Source of the DNA: CALMKX01 sp036274895
GTDB taxonomy: Bacteria > Acidobacteriota > Thermoanaerobaculia > Multivoradales > SZUA-115
NCBI GenBank assembly: GCA_036274895.1
Contig: DASUEU010000028.1
Location: 1-64,000 of the forward strand
Direction of reading: 5' to 3'
DNA: 64,000 bases
This document shows, piece after piece, positions 1-11,577 of this stretch (positions within the stretch are counted from its first letter, which is position 1; every line of letters begins with the position of its first letter). Position numbers and translations under genes: made by a program. The notes beneath the pieces are model-generated. The model was not told where the DNA came from. It searched no databases and saw only the letters and a program-made list of their open reading frames with translations.

Positions 1-143
1 TCACCAGGAGACCACCGAACAGCTACTTGCTACCCAACGGAGGAAGAGATAAGAAACCCACGCCGAGGCCAACTACCGCGCCTCCCAACTGGCTCCTTTA
101 TGCCGATCACGGGTGGCTCGATTAGGGCGGTCGGTGACACCCT
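1..143. other. Trailer-side flank of the CRISPR array
   Basis: These bases lie beyond the leader-distal end of the array. I see no further repeat copy, no convincing reading frame and no clear hairpin. The neighbouring first repeat carries a substitution, which fits an old trailer end. Confidence 0.5.
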
Positions 144-3100
144 GTCTCAATCCACGCCCCTGCGCGGGGCGAGTCCGGCGGCCGTCTGGTATGAGTTGCC
201 GGCAGACCTGTTTCAATCCACGCCCCTGCGCGGGGCGAGTCCCTCGCCGAACTAGAGACGTTAGACATCTAAGGAGTTTCAATCCACGCCCCTGCGCGGG
301 GCGAGTCCCGGTGTCATCTAGGCTAATACTCGACGAGTACGCCGTTTCAATCCACGCCCCTGCGCGGGGCGAGTCGCCGGCTGGTCGGGAAGCTCCACCC
401 GCCGGAGCCGTTTCAATCCACGCCCCTGCGCGGGGCGAGTCCGTCGGATCCCCCTGGACTAGCCACGGGTCCGCTGTTTCAATCCACGCCCCTGCGCGGG
501 GCGAGTCCACAGGTTTCATTCCATGGAGCTTGGGGCCTTGTGGTTTCAATCCACGCCCCTGCGCGGGGCGAGTCTTGCTCACCTCCCGCGGGATTTCCAA
601 CATAACCCCGGTTTCAATCCACGCCCCTGCGCGGGGCGAGTCCGCAAACAGCTGAAACTCACCGCGGTTCTCTCGGAGTTTCAATCCACGCCCCTGCGCG
701 GGGCGAGTCCTACCGGATTACGGTGGGCGGCCTAGCTCTTCTGGTTTCAATCCACGCCCCTGCGCGGGGCGAGTCCGAGCCCATCGAGGAGCTGCTGGGC
801 CTGATGAGGTTTCAATCCACGCCCCTGCGCGGGGCGAGTCCAAGTCGGTCGCCTTCGGCGCGCACACCATCATGGGTTTCAATCCACGCCCCTGCGCGGG
901 GCGAGTCCTTGCTCGAGGTTGGGGTCGGCGTCGTCGACGTTGGGTTTCAATCCACGCCCCTGCGCGGGGCGAGTCTCGCGGCGGAAGCCAACGTCCGCGA
1001 GTACCTGGAGGTTTCAATCCACGCCCCTGCGCGGGGCGAGTCCACCGATGACGGCAACGCGGCGCGGGGAGGCGTAGTTTCAATCCACGCCCCTGCGCGG
1101 GGCGAGTCAGGCGACGCTGACTGACCCTTTGAGGGCGCCCGGGGTTTCAATCCACGCCCCTGCGCGGGGCGAGTCCTCGCCAACGCCTCCACCCCGTCGG
1201 TGTAGAGGTGTTTCAATCCACGCCCCTGCGCGGGGCGAGTCCTCTCCGCCTGGCAGGGCGGGGCGGGGTCGATCGAGTTTCAATCCACGCCCCTGCGCGG
1301 GGCGAGTCCCCGAGCTTCCCGGGCAAGGTCCGTTCACCGAGGCCGTTTCAATCCACGCCCCTGCGCGGGGCGAGTCCGGTCGCCGGCTACGAGGGCAAGC
1401 ACCCCTGCGAGTTTCAATCCACGCCCCTGCGCGGGGCGAGTCCCCGCCAGACCAGGAAGGGACCGGACCACGACTTCGTTTCAATCCACGCCCCTGCGCG
1501 GGGCGAGTCCTGGAGGACTGGCAAGAGGTCGAGTCGCTCGAGGTGTTTCAATCCACGCCCCTGCGCGGGGCGAGTCCGATCGGTCGCTTCTACTTCCTTG
1601 TGACACCCCGGTTTCAATCCACGCCCCTGCGCGGGGCGAGTCGGGGCCGGCGCCGAAGGCGCGATGGAATGGATCTGGTTTCAATCCACGCCCCTGCGCG
1701 GGGCGAGTCCGGTCGACCACGCCAGACCGTAGACGACGCGACTGTTTCAATCCACGCCCCTGCGCGGGGCGAGTCCTTGACCAAGCACCAGCCTACGCCG
1801 ACGACACCGTTTCAATCCACGCCCCTGCGCGGGGCGAGTCCAGCTCGCGTTCGCCGTCACGACCGGGTTGAGCGGGTTTCAATCCACGCCCCTGCGCGGG
1901 GCGAGTCCTCCCAACACTGTTGTTCAACACCGTCACCCAGAAAGTTTCAATCCACGCCCCTGCGCGGGGCGAGTCCCGCGGCGGCGCGGAAGCTCTCCCA
2001 GGCTTTCCGTGGTTTCAATCCACGCCCCTGCGCGGGGCGAGTCGCCGGCCAGCCGGCTGCTGACCGCCGAGCCGTCAGTTTCAATCCACGCCCCTGCGCG
2101 GGGCGAGTCGGCGCTTGCGGACGTACTCTGGGGCGAGCTGCCAGTTTCAATCCACGCCCCTGCGCGGGGCGAGTCTTCAGGGCCGATCGGGCGGAAGGCC
2201 TCGCTGTTGAGTTTCAATCCACGCCCCTGCGCGGGGCGAGTCGCGGCATGTTCGTGCCCTCCTTCTGGGCAATTGAGTTTCAATCCACGCCCCTGCGCGG
2301 GGCGAGTCGTCTATATGTACAAGGTGCCCGGGCTAAAGTTCATCGTTTCAATCCACGCCCCTGCGCGGGGCGAGTCAGAAGCGTTTCCGCCTCTGCCGCC
2401 AGGGCCTCCCGCTCGTTTCAATCCACGCCCCTGCGCGGGGCGAGTCGTGGATTCGCCTCGGGTCGGTGCCGTCTGGGGAGGGTTTCAATCCACGCCCCTG
2501 CGCGGGGCGAGTCCGAACCGTCCCAGGCAGTCGAGCAGCGGCTCGCCCTGTTTCAATCCACGCCCCTGCGCGGGGCGAGTCCCGCGTTCCTTCGTCGACC
2601 AGGACCGCCGACAGGTTTCAATCCACGCCCCTGCGCGGGGCGAGTCCCGGAAGAGAGCGAGGGAGAGGCCCGCACCTTCGAGGTTTCAATCCACGCCCCT
2701 GCGCGGGGCGAGTCGCTGCCAAGAATATCCTGGCTTCCGGATAGCGAGTTTCAATCCACGCCCCTGCGCGGGGCGAGTCGATTTCCTCGGTGCCGCTTCC
2801 GTTGCTCCGAAAGGTTTCAATCCACGCCCCTGCGCGGGGCGAGTCGATATCGGAGGCCAGTTCGCGGCCGACGCTGTTGGTTTCAATCCACGCCCCTGCG
2901 CGGGGCGAGTCTTCTACCGGATTACGGTGGGCGGCCTAGCTCTTCTCGTTTCAATCCACGCCCCTGCGCGGGGCGAGTCGGCTACGGGCGGCCTTGGACA
3001 TCGTTGCTGGGTTGGTTTCAATCCACGCCCCTGCGCGGGGCGAGTCAAGTATCAGCAGGGGGCGGGCGTCGCTCCGTCTGAGGTTTCAATCCACGCCCCT

Positions 3101-6100
3101 GCGCGGGGCGAGTCCAAGAGACCCAAACCCCAGCCCGCCTTAGAACCAGAGTTTCAATCCACGCCCCTGCGCGGGGCGAGTCCCGGTAACCCAGGCGGTT
3201 CTCCGCCTGTTCATTCAGTTTCAATCCACGCCCCTGCGCGGGGCGAGTCACCGGGCAGCGAAAGGAGCCAAATGAGCGAAGAAGTTTCAATCCACGCCCC
3301 TGCGCGGGGCGAGTCCGCCGGCCTTCCTCTGGTGAGCTCGGTACATCTGGGTTTCAATCCACGCCCCTGCGCGGGGCGAGTCCACATGCCGCATCTCCTG
3401 TGGATTGGTTCTTAGCTAGTTTCAATCCACGCCCCTGCGCGGGGCGAGTCTTCGAGTAGCGCCACCACTAAACGTCCGCATACTGGTTTCAATCCACGCC
3501 CCTGCGCGGGGCGAGTCGCCCAAGCCGCGCCCCAAGAAGGGCAAGAAGTGCGTTTCAATCCACGCCCCTGCGCGGGGCGAGTCCCATCGCCGGCTCTTCC
3601 GTCGTCATGGCCAAGGGAGTTTCAATCCACGCCCCTGCGCGGGGCGAGTCCCCCCTCGACGCGGCCGGCCATCTCGGGTGAGGCGTTTCAATCCACGCCC
3701 CTGCGCGGGGCGAGTCGTCGTAAGCGACGTACCACGTTGCGGCGCCGTACTGTTTCAATCCACGCCCCTGCGCGGGGCGAGTCTAAAGACTACGGTGTAG
3801 TCATCGGCCGGAGTCAGGTTTCAATCCACGCCCCTGCGCGGGGCGAGTCCTGAGGTCTCCCGCCCCGCCACTTGACACGAGGCGGTTTCAATCCACGCCC
3901 CTGCGCGGGGCGAGTCTGAGCTTCGGCGCTGCTGGCGTACCGTCGGCCGTGTTTCAATCCACGCCCCTGCGCGGGGCGAGTCGTGGCTCAACCGCGGCTT
4001 CGGCCGCAGGAAGGGGTTTCAATCCACGCCCCTGCGCGGGGCGAGTCCAAGCGAGTGGTATTAGTGTCGGCAACACTAGGTCGAAGTTTCAATCCACGCC
4101 CCTGCGCGGGGCGAGTCAAAGGTATGGGGGAATTCGACTTAATAATCCTCGATGTTTCAATCCACGCCCCTGCGCGGGGCGAGTCACTACGCCCGGGCGG
4201 AGTTCGAGCTGGCCAGGCACAGTTTCAATCCACGCCCCTGCGCGGGGCGAGTCCCAGTCGGCCACGGCCTCGATCTGGCCGCGGCCGTCGTTTCAATCCA
4301 CGCCCCTGCGCGGGGCGAGTCTTAACCTAACCACGACGGAGGAAACAGAAATGCCCGTTTCAATCCACGCCCCTGCGCGGGGCGAGTCACTCGACCAACG
4401 CCGCGATGCGCTGCGCGTTACGGTTTCAATCCACGCCCCTGCGCGGGGCGAGTCGTGCCAACAAGGCGAAGGCCGCAATGTTAGCTCAGTTTCAATCCAC
4501 GCCCCTGCGCGGGGCGAGTCCCATGGAAGGTCCAACGAAAGCCAAGGAGGGAGAGTTTCAATCCACGCCCCTGCGCGGGGCGAGTCCGCCGGCAGGCTCG
4601 CCTCGTCGGCGACCGGCGGCAGGTTTCAATCCACGCCCCTGCGCGGGGCGAGTCGAGGCTCGAGACCCGCACGAGCTGCTGGCCTCGTGTTTCAATCCAC
4701 GCCCCTGCGCGGGGCGAGTCACCGATGGAAGAATCAGATTCTCGGCCTATGGGGAAGTTTCAATCCACGCCCCTGCGCGGGGCGAGTCTGTAGGTTCCCT
4801 CATCTTCGCCTTCCTGCCCTCCCGTTTCAATCCACGCCCCTGCGCGGGGCGAGTCGCGACAGGAGCCAATGCCTCCACTCAACCGTCCCGTTTCAATCCA
4901 CGCCCCTGCGCGGGGCGAGTCGCGCTCCATCAGGTACTCGCGAACATCCCTGATCCGTTTCAATCCACGCCCCTGCGCGGGGCGAGTCGCGGCTCCCGCG
5001 ACCCCAGCCGCGCCGCCTGCCAGTTTCAATCCACGCCCCTGCGCGGGGCGAGTCCCTCGCGCCAGTCCGAAGGCGGCACGGCGCCATGGTTTCAATCCAC
5101 GCCCCTGCGCGGGGCGAGTCCATGGTCATCCTCCGATCGTTGACGTCTCCGGCGAGTTTCAATCCACGCCCCTGCGCGGGGCGAGTCGTCCGGATCCTTC
5201 ACAGGCTCCCCGTCTTCGGGCGGGTTTCAATCCACGCCCCTGCGCGGGGCGAGTCCGAGAGGGCTCGAGAGTTCTTCCGAGAGCTGCTGCCGTTTCAATC
5301 CACGCCCCTGCGCGGGGCGAGTCCTCTCGTTGGTCGTGCTCGTTCCACAGCTCGATGGGGTTTCAATCCACGCCCCTGCGCGGGGCGAGTCTCGCGTCCT
5401 TCGACGAGGCCGCACTGCCCGAAGAAGTTTCAATCCACGCCCCTGCGCGGGGCGAGTCGGTCAACTTGATGAATGAGGTTTTGGTGCCCCTAGTTTCAAT
5501 CCACGCCCCTGCGCGGGGCGAGTCCATCGCGAAGCGGTAGCAATTCGCACAGTTCTTGTGTTTCAATCCACGCCCCTGCGCGGGGCGAGTCCGAACCCTC
5601 ACCCGCCCCGAAGCTTCCGCCGGCGAGTTTCAATCCACGCCCCTGCGCGGGGCGAGTCCCAGTTCCTCCATGTTCATCAGGCGCCACCACACCCGGTTTC
5701 AATCCACGCCCCTGCGCGGGGCGAGTCGCGGAGGGCTTCGAGGTTGCGATGGCGGGCGCTTCGTTTCAATCCACGCCCCTGCGCGGGGCGAGTCGGCCTT
5801 GTTGGGTGTGTGGGGGCGAGTCGCTGGTGTTTCAATCCACGCCCCTGCGCGGGGCGAGTCCGCAGCTCGGCCGGGTCGAGGCCGGCCTCGGCGAGTTTCA
5901 ATCCACGCCCCTGCGCGGGGCGAGTCCAACGCCACGGGCCCCTCGGCCTGCGCTACGAGGTTTCAATCCACGCCCCTGCGCGGGGCGAGTCAGCGAGGAG
6001 AGCAGGGGCCGCAAGAGCGCGGCGGGTTTCAATCCACGCCCCTGCGCGGGGCGAGTCCGAGGATGGTCAGCGCGTTAAGCGCTACGGGTGAGTTTCAATC

Positions 6101-9100
6101 CACGCCCCTGCGCGGGGCGAGTCGCCGCACCCATGCCGCCGGCACAACAGCCTCACGGTTTCAATCCACGCCCCTGCGCGGGGCGAGTCCAACACTCTCA
6201 CCACCACCAACACGTCTCGCCGCAGTTTCAATCCACGCCCCTGCGCGGGGCGAGTCCTGCATGATCTCTTCATCCATCAGCTCAGCTCCTTGTTTCAATC
6301 CACGCCCCTGCGCGGGGCGAGTCGCAAGGCGACGGCCTTCTCGTACCCGTCATCATCGTTTCAATCCACGCCCCTGCGCGGGGCGAGTCTTCGGATATCA
6401 TGGTAGCAGTCCAGCCCAGCAATGTGTTTCAATCCACGCCCCTGCGCGGGGCGAGTCAGAAACGGCGAGCGCCGGCCCTGTGAGAAGGAGGTGTTTCAAT
6501 CCACGCCCCTGCGCGGGGCGAGTCGGGGCGGACAACCGGGCCGCTCTCGAGGGGTGGGAGTTTCAATCCACGCCCCTGCGCGGGGCGAGTCACGAGGCCA
6601 ACACGATGCTCGAAGGCGACATCTTCGTTTCAATCCACGCCCCTGCGCGGGGCGAGTCTCGCCTTCCCGCCCCGCGAGGGGTGGGTGGTCAAAGTTTCAA
6701 TCCACGCCCCTGCGCGGGGCGAGTCGCCATCTCGGCGGAGATGTTGCGGTCTCCGCCGTAGTTTCAATCCACGCCCCTGCGCGGGGCGAGTCCGGAGCGA
6801 CGTGCTCGTGGGCTGGGGGGGTGACGGTTTCAATCCACGCCCCTGCGCGGGGCGAGTCTCAAAGGCGTCGTTGTCGGTATCGAACCGGAGCTTGTTTCAA
6901 TCCACGCCCCTGCGCGGGGCGAGTCAGCAGAGCGCTCGTGCGCGGACAAAGCCCGTGGCGTTTCAATCCACGCCCCTGCGCGGGGCGAGTCCGCCTCGCG
7001 CGCGAGGGAGAGAGACGGATAGTCGGTTTCAATCCACGCCCCTGCGCGGGGCGAGTCGGCGTGGTGCACGGCTTCCTCCTAGCGCTTCGCGGTTTCAATC
7101 CACGCCCCTGCGCGGGGCGAGTCACGGGGTAAGTACATTGTTCGTCTAGACTTAGTCTGTTTCAATCCACGCCCCTGCGCGGGGCGAGTCCCACGACCTG
7201 CCGGAACTCCGCGAAGTCAGCTTCCGGGTTTCAATCCACGCCCCTGCGCGGGGCGAGTCGTTGTTTCGGGGTGGGCCGCGATTGCCAGCTCGAGTTTCAA
7301 TCCACGCCCCTGCGCGGGGCGAGTCCGAAGGTTCGGGCTCGACCCGCACGCCACGATCCCGTTTCAATCCACGCCCCTGCGCGGGGCGAGTCCTGGTGGT
7401 GCTGCGACAGGCTCGACGCCACCAGAGAGTTTCAATCCACGCCCCTGCGCGGGGCGAGTCGCTCCCCCACCAGCCCGTGGGCTTCTCGGAGTCGTTTCAA
7501 TCCACGCCCCTGCGCGGGGCGAGTCGGATCGCTGTTTGTCTACCCCGATCCGTGGCGAGGGTTTCAATCCACGCCCCTGCGCGGGGCGAGTCCCGATCTC
7601 TACGCCGATGTCCTCATGGAGATCGAGTTTCAATCCACGCCCCTGCGCGGGGCGAGTCCTACCGTCCGGGCGCTCCCAGATCCCGGTCACGCGGTTTCAA
7701 TCCACGCCCCTGCGCGGGGCGAGTCGAAGCCACGGCCAAGGCCATCCTCGAACCGAAGTCGTTTCAATCCACGCCCCTGCGCGGGGCGAGTCATCAGCTC
7801 CCCGGCCCTCCTCGCCGTCGTTCGCAGGTTTCAATCCACGCCCCTGCGCGGGGCGAGTCTCCAGCGCAAGGCCAGCATCGAGGAGGATGCGCAGTTTCAA
7901 TCCACGCCCCTGCGCGGGGCGAGTCCCCGCTTCCGCCGCCACGAGCAGGTAGCCGCCGAGTTTCAATCCACGCCCCTGCGCGGGGCGAGTCCTGAAGCCG
8001 ATCGACCCGAGCCAGTCCGTCTTCTGGTTTCAATCCACGCCCCTGCGCGGGGCGAGTCGCGAAGAGGAAGCCGCGCACGGCATCTCCCCCCGGTTTCAAT
8101 CCACGCCCCTGCGCGGGGCGAGTCCAGGTCACGCTGCGCGACAAGGTAATGACCTACGAGGTTTCAATCCACGCCCCTGCGCGGGGCGAGTCCGCGGTCT
8201 CCAGTCAATCGCAGAGGGCGACGAGACGTTTCAATCCACGCCCCTGCGCGGGGCGAGTCGGGACATGCTGTTCGCCTCCCACTCCCTGATGCCGTTTCAA
8301 TCCACGCCCCTGCGCGGGGCGAGTCGCCACCTGCGGCGCTGCCCCGCCCGGGCTCTCGACGTTTCAATCCACGCCCCTGCGCGGGGCGAGTCCGGCGCTT
8401 GGTCGCAGCCATCTACGACGAATCCAACGTTTCAATCCACGCCCCTGCGCGGGGCGAGTCCGAGTGAGAACGGGGGGAACCTAGACCGCCCAAGGTTTCA
8501 ATCCACGCCCCTGCGCGGGGCGAGTCTTCACCTTCTTCGAGGGAGATCTGGCCGTCATCGGGTTTCAATCCACGCCCCTGCGCGGGGCGAGTCGGGTGGG
8601 CCACGTCGAGGGCCTCGCCTCCTACATGTTTCAATCCACGCCCCTGCGCGGGGCGAGTCCGAGGTGGCACCGGCAGCCTTCATCGGCTCCGCGCAGTTTC
8701 AATCCACGCCCCTGCGCGGGGCGAGTCCGAGCGACTGGCGAGGGCGATACGGGGCGCCAGCAGAGTTTCAATCCACGCCCCTGCGCGGGGCGAGTCCGGA
8801 TCTGCACTGCCGCCACGGAGATGACCGGCACGTTTCAATCCACGCCCCTGCGCGGGGCGAGTCGCGGCCTCGCGGGCCGCCTCCAGCGCCTGCTCGTGTT
8901 TCAATCCACGCCCCTGCGCGGGGCGAGTCGCCTGCTCGCCGGGGTGAGAGTCCACTGGGAGACGTTTCAATCCACGCCCCTGCGCGGGGCGAGTCGAGGG
9001 ATCAAGGCGGTCCTCCACCAGTGCGACGGGTTTCAATCCACGCCCCTGCGCGGGGCGAGTCGGCGACCAGGACCTGCTCATCCTCGGCCGCCAGGCGTTT

Positions 9101-9994
9101 CAATCCACGCCCCTGCGCGGGGCGAGTCCCCAGCTCGGCCCGGCGGGCGAGCCAGGCCTGGGTTTCAATCCACGCCCCTGCGCGGGGCGAGTCGCGGGCA
9201 GCCAGGCCCGGCCCGCGAGCCCGAAGGCGTTTCAATCCACGCCCCTGCGCGGGGCGAGTCGGGGGTCCACGGAGCCGCCGACGCGGCCCCGGGAGTTTCA
9301 ATCCACGCCCCTGCGCGGGGCGAGTCCTCGCCCAGCTCGGTGAGGGTGTCCCACAGCTGGGTTTCAATCCACGCCCCTGCGCGGGGCGAGTCCTCGCGCA
9401 TCCGGTTGGTGTAGGTCTGGGGGTCGTTTCAATCCACGCCCCTGCGCGGGGCGAGTCTCCCGGTGGTGCGGGCGGCCTCGAGGACAAGTGGGGGTTTCAA
9501 TCCACGCCCCTGCGCGGGGCGAGTCCGAGCTGGCGGCCTACCGGCAGGGGCGCCCAAACGAGTTTCAATCCACGCCCCTGCGCGGGGCGAGTCCCAGCAC
9601 GTGCGGCTCAAAGCCCTCGGGCACGGCGTTTCAATCCACGCCCCTGCGCGGGGCGAGTCTTGGCATCGGCTCTCCGCGCCGGCACGCCCCGGCGAGTTTC
9701 AATCCACGCCCCTGCGCGGGGCGAGTCCCGGCCCGCGTGGGCCTGCGAGGCGGCGACCAGGCGTTTCAATCCACGCCCCTGCGCGGGGCGAGTCCTGGCG
9801 AGCACGGCCGGGTGAACTCCCACCACGGGTTTCAATCCACGCCCCTGCGCGGGGCGAGTCCCTGACCCTGCCAAGCTCACCGCGATCGACATCCTGTTTC
9901 AATCCACGCCCCTGCGCGGGGCGAGTCTGCTTGTGCTCCGCCTTGACCGCCACGAGAGTCCAGTTTCAATCCACGCCCCTGCGCGGGGCGAGTC
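144..9994 (-). CRISPR. Type I-C CRISPR array, 148 repeats and 147 spacers
   Basis: The repeat is 32 bp. On the plus strand it begins GTTTCAATCC, ends GGGGCGAGTC and has an internal GC palindrome (GCCCC TGC GCGGGGC). I counted 148 copies, the first at 144 and the last at 9963, with spacers of about 33-38 bp. All copies look identical except the first (144-175), where the third base is C instead of T. Type I-C crRNAs carry a 5' handle ending in ATTGAAAC, so the transcribed strand is the minus strand, the same direction as the cas genes. The leader is therefore at the right end and the variant repeat is leader-distal. By family knowledge, Cas5c cuts the transcript in the repeat hairpin and type I-C needs no Cas6. 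Most spacers look like high-GC coding fragments; targets cannot be identified by eye. Confidence 0.99.
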
Positions 9995-10230
9995 TGCTTG
10001 GCGGTAAGTGTAGCACTTGCAGGGCTTTGGCGGCCTGTTTGCGCGAACCTGGCCGGTGGCGGGTGTCGGTGGCGGTGGGGTTGCCGGGGTCCGGCCTGCA
10101 ATTGCCTGTGGTGTGGGCACTTGCGCCTGGCGCGAACCTCCCGGGGAAAAGCTGTCCGCTGGGGGTTCGCGCAGGCGCGGTGAGGCCCCGACGCGGTACC
10201 GAGGTGGTGATGCTGGAGGGCCGGCTCGGG
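9995..10230 (-). promoter_or_regulatory. CRISPR leader region
   Basis: This non-coding stretch lies between cas2 and the leader-proximal repeat, where adaptation and array transcription would be controlled. It contains GCGCGAACC at 10041 and 10130 in direct orientation and at 10164-10172 inverted, plus GCACTTGC at 10013 and 10117. Read toward the array, a TACACT hexamer (10012-10007) sits about 12 bp before the first repeat and could be a -10 box, though no good -35 is visible. The leader assignment follows from repeat orientation and the degenerate far end. The motif roles are inference. Confidence 0.75.
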
Positions 10231-10521
10231 TCAGACAACGAGGGGGCCCTCGGGATCGCGGCTGGGCTTGGCGCCGTGGTGCTCGATGCGGCCACGCCAG
10301 TTGGCGCCCAGGAAGTAGAAGCGCAAGCTATCTTCCTTGGCATCGTGCTCGGCCAGCAACCGCAGCCTCAGCCGCGTCCATTGAGTCGGATCGACCACGC
10401 ACTCGAACACCGAGTTCTGCACGCGCTGGCCAAAGTCCTCGCACACTTTGGCCACGCGGCGCAGGCGCCGCCGGCCGGCGGCGGTGGTGGTGGCCACGTC
10501 GTAGCTCACCAGCACGAGCAT
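10231..10521 (-). CDS. cas2: CRISPR-associated endonuclease Cas2 (type I-C)
   Basis: This 96-residue protein is the usual Cas2 length. It begins MLVLVSYDVAT, the first beta strand with the conserved Asp at residue 8, and continues through the ferredoxin-fold helix RRLRRVAKVCEDFG and the strand QNSVFECVVD. Cas2 dimers bridge two Cas1 dimers in the spacer-integration complex. It is the last cas gene before the leader and starts 24 bp after the cas1 stop, so it is co-transcribed with cas1. The DTEG..RR-type tail of some families is absent, as is common in type I-C. Confidence 0.97.
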   Translation of the reverse strand: MLVLVSYDVATTTAAGRRRLRRVAKVCEDFGQRVQNSVFECVVDPTQWTRLRLRLLAEHDAKEDSLRFYFLGANWRGRIEHHGAKPSRDPEGPLVV

Positions 10522-10545
10522 GATCGATCGCTCAGTTCCGTCACT

Positions 10546-11577
10546 TCACTTGACAAAGAACGGTGGATAGCCGTCCAGGTCGCCCCGCAGGTGGCGGGCT
10601 AGCAACAGGGCCTGGACGTGGGGGACGAGCCCGATGGCCAACTTTTCCCCCAGGAAGGGATGAGTGATCTCTTCCTGTTTCCGTTTCTGATACGCAATGA
10701 GCAAGCCTTTGCGGGTCTCGGCGTCCATCTCGACGCCGCCCGTCTCGGTCTGGGTAAAACCGCTCGCGCGCACTTGCTGGAGGTTGACCAAGGAGAGCAC
10801 CAGCCGGTCGGCGAGGAAGGGGCGAAGCTCCTCCATCAGGTCGAGGGCGAGCCCCGGGCGGCCGGGGCGGTCGCGATGGAGGAATCCCACCTGGGGATCG
10901 AGCCCCACGCCTTCGAGGGCGGCCTCCACGTCGTGGCGCAGCAGGGTGTAGGTGAAGGAGAGCAAGGCATTCAGGTTGTCGCGCGGCGGCCGGCGGCTCC
11001 GCTCGCGGAAGAAGAAGCTCTCCTTCTGCTGCGTGACCAGATGATCGAAGACCTCGAAGTAGCCCCGGCCGGCTTCCCCCTCCCGGCCGCGGACGGTGTC
11101 GAGAGGCAGATCTCGGTCCAGCGCATCGAGCACCTGGGCCAGGCGGGAGGCGCCCCGTCGCAGGGGCTCGGCCCCCGGGGCCTCCGGGCGGTCGCGCGCG
11201 GCGCGCAGCAGGTTCACACGGCAGTTGGCCACCTTGGCGATGACGATCGCTCGTGCCAGGGTGGCCGAGGCAGCCGGGTCGTCGGTGCGGCGGTACTGCT
11301 CGCGGCGCAGCAGCACGTTGCCGGAGGTGGGCCCCTCCACCCGGGCGAGGAAGCGGCCGTTCTCGGTCAGGAAGGAGACCGCCACGCCCCGCTCGCCGCA
11401 GAAGCCGAGGAGGTACGGGCTCGCTCCCACCTGGCCGAAGCAGACGATGCCGCCCAGGGTGTGGATGGGCACGCGCAGGCGGGTCTCCTCCTCCACGCGC
11501 ACGGCCACGGTCTCGCCGTCCTTGGCCAGGTAGGCGCCGCGGGTGGTGACGTAGAGGGTGTTCAAGAGGTGCTTCAC
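10546..11577 (-). CDS. cas1: CRISPR-associated integrase Cas1 (type I-C)
   Basis: Cas1 is the metal-dependent integrase that inserts prespacers at the leader-repeat junction. The protein is 343 residues, standard for type I-C. The C-terminal all-helical domain contains NALLSFTYTLLRHDVE, then GFLHRDRPGRPGLALDLMEE, which holds the conserved His and Asp metal ligands. I chose the GTG at 11577 because it overlaps the cas4 stop as GTGA, a translational-coupling arrangement, and yields the family-typical start VKHLLNTLYV. A longer open frame exists upstream, but it lies inside cas4 in another frame and has no Cas1 similarity. Downstream is cas2. Confidence 0.97.
   Translation of the reverse strand: MKHLLNTLYVTTRGAYLAKDGETVAVRVEEETRLRVPIHTLGGIVCFGQVGASPYLLGFCGERGVAVSFLTENGRFLARVEGPTSGNVLLRREQYRRTDDPAASATLARAIVIAKVANCRVNLLRAARDRPEAPGAEPLRRGASRLAQVLDALDRDLPLDTVRGREGEAGRGYFEVFDHLVTQQKESFFFRERSRRPPRDNLNALLSFTYTLLRHDVEAALEGVGLDPQVGFLHRDRPGRPGLALDLMEELRPFLADRLVLSLVNLQQVRASGFTQTETGGVEMDAETRKGLLIAYQKRKQEEITHPFLGEKLAIGLVPHVQALLLARHLRGDLDGYPPFFVK

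Noticed and set aside
73..9994. Long open frames on both strands across the array, with repeated peptides such as SIHAPARGES and DSPRAGAWIET
   Set aside because: They are translations of the CRISPR repeat, which has no stop in several frames. Spacers vary, and there is no codon signal or start context.
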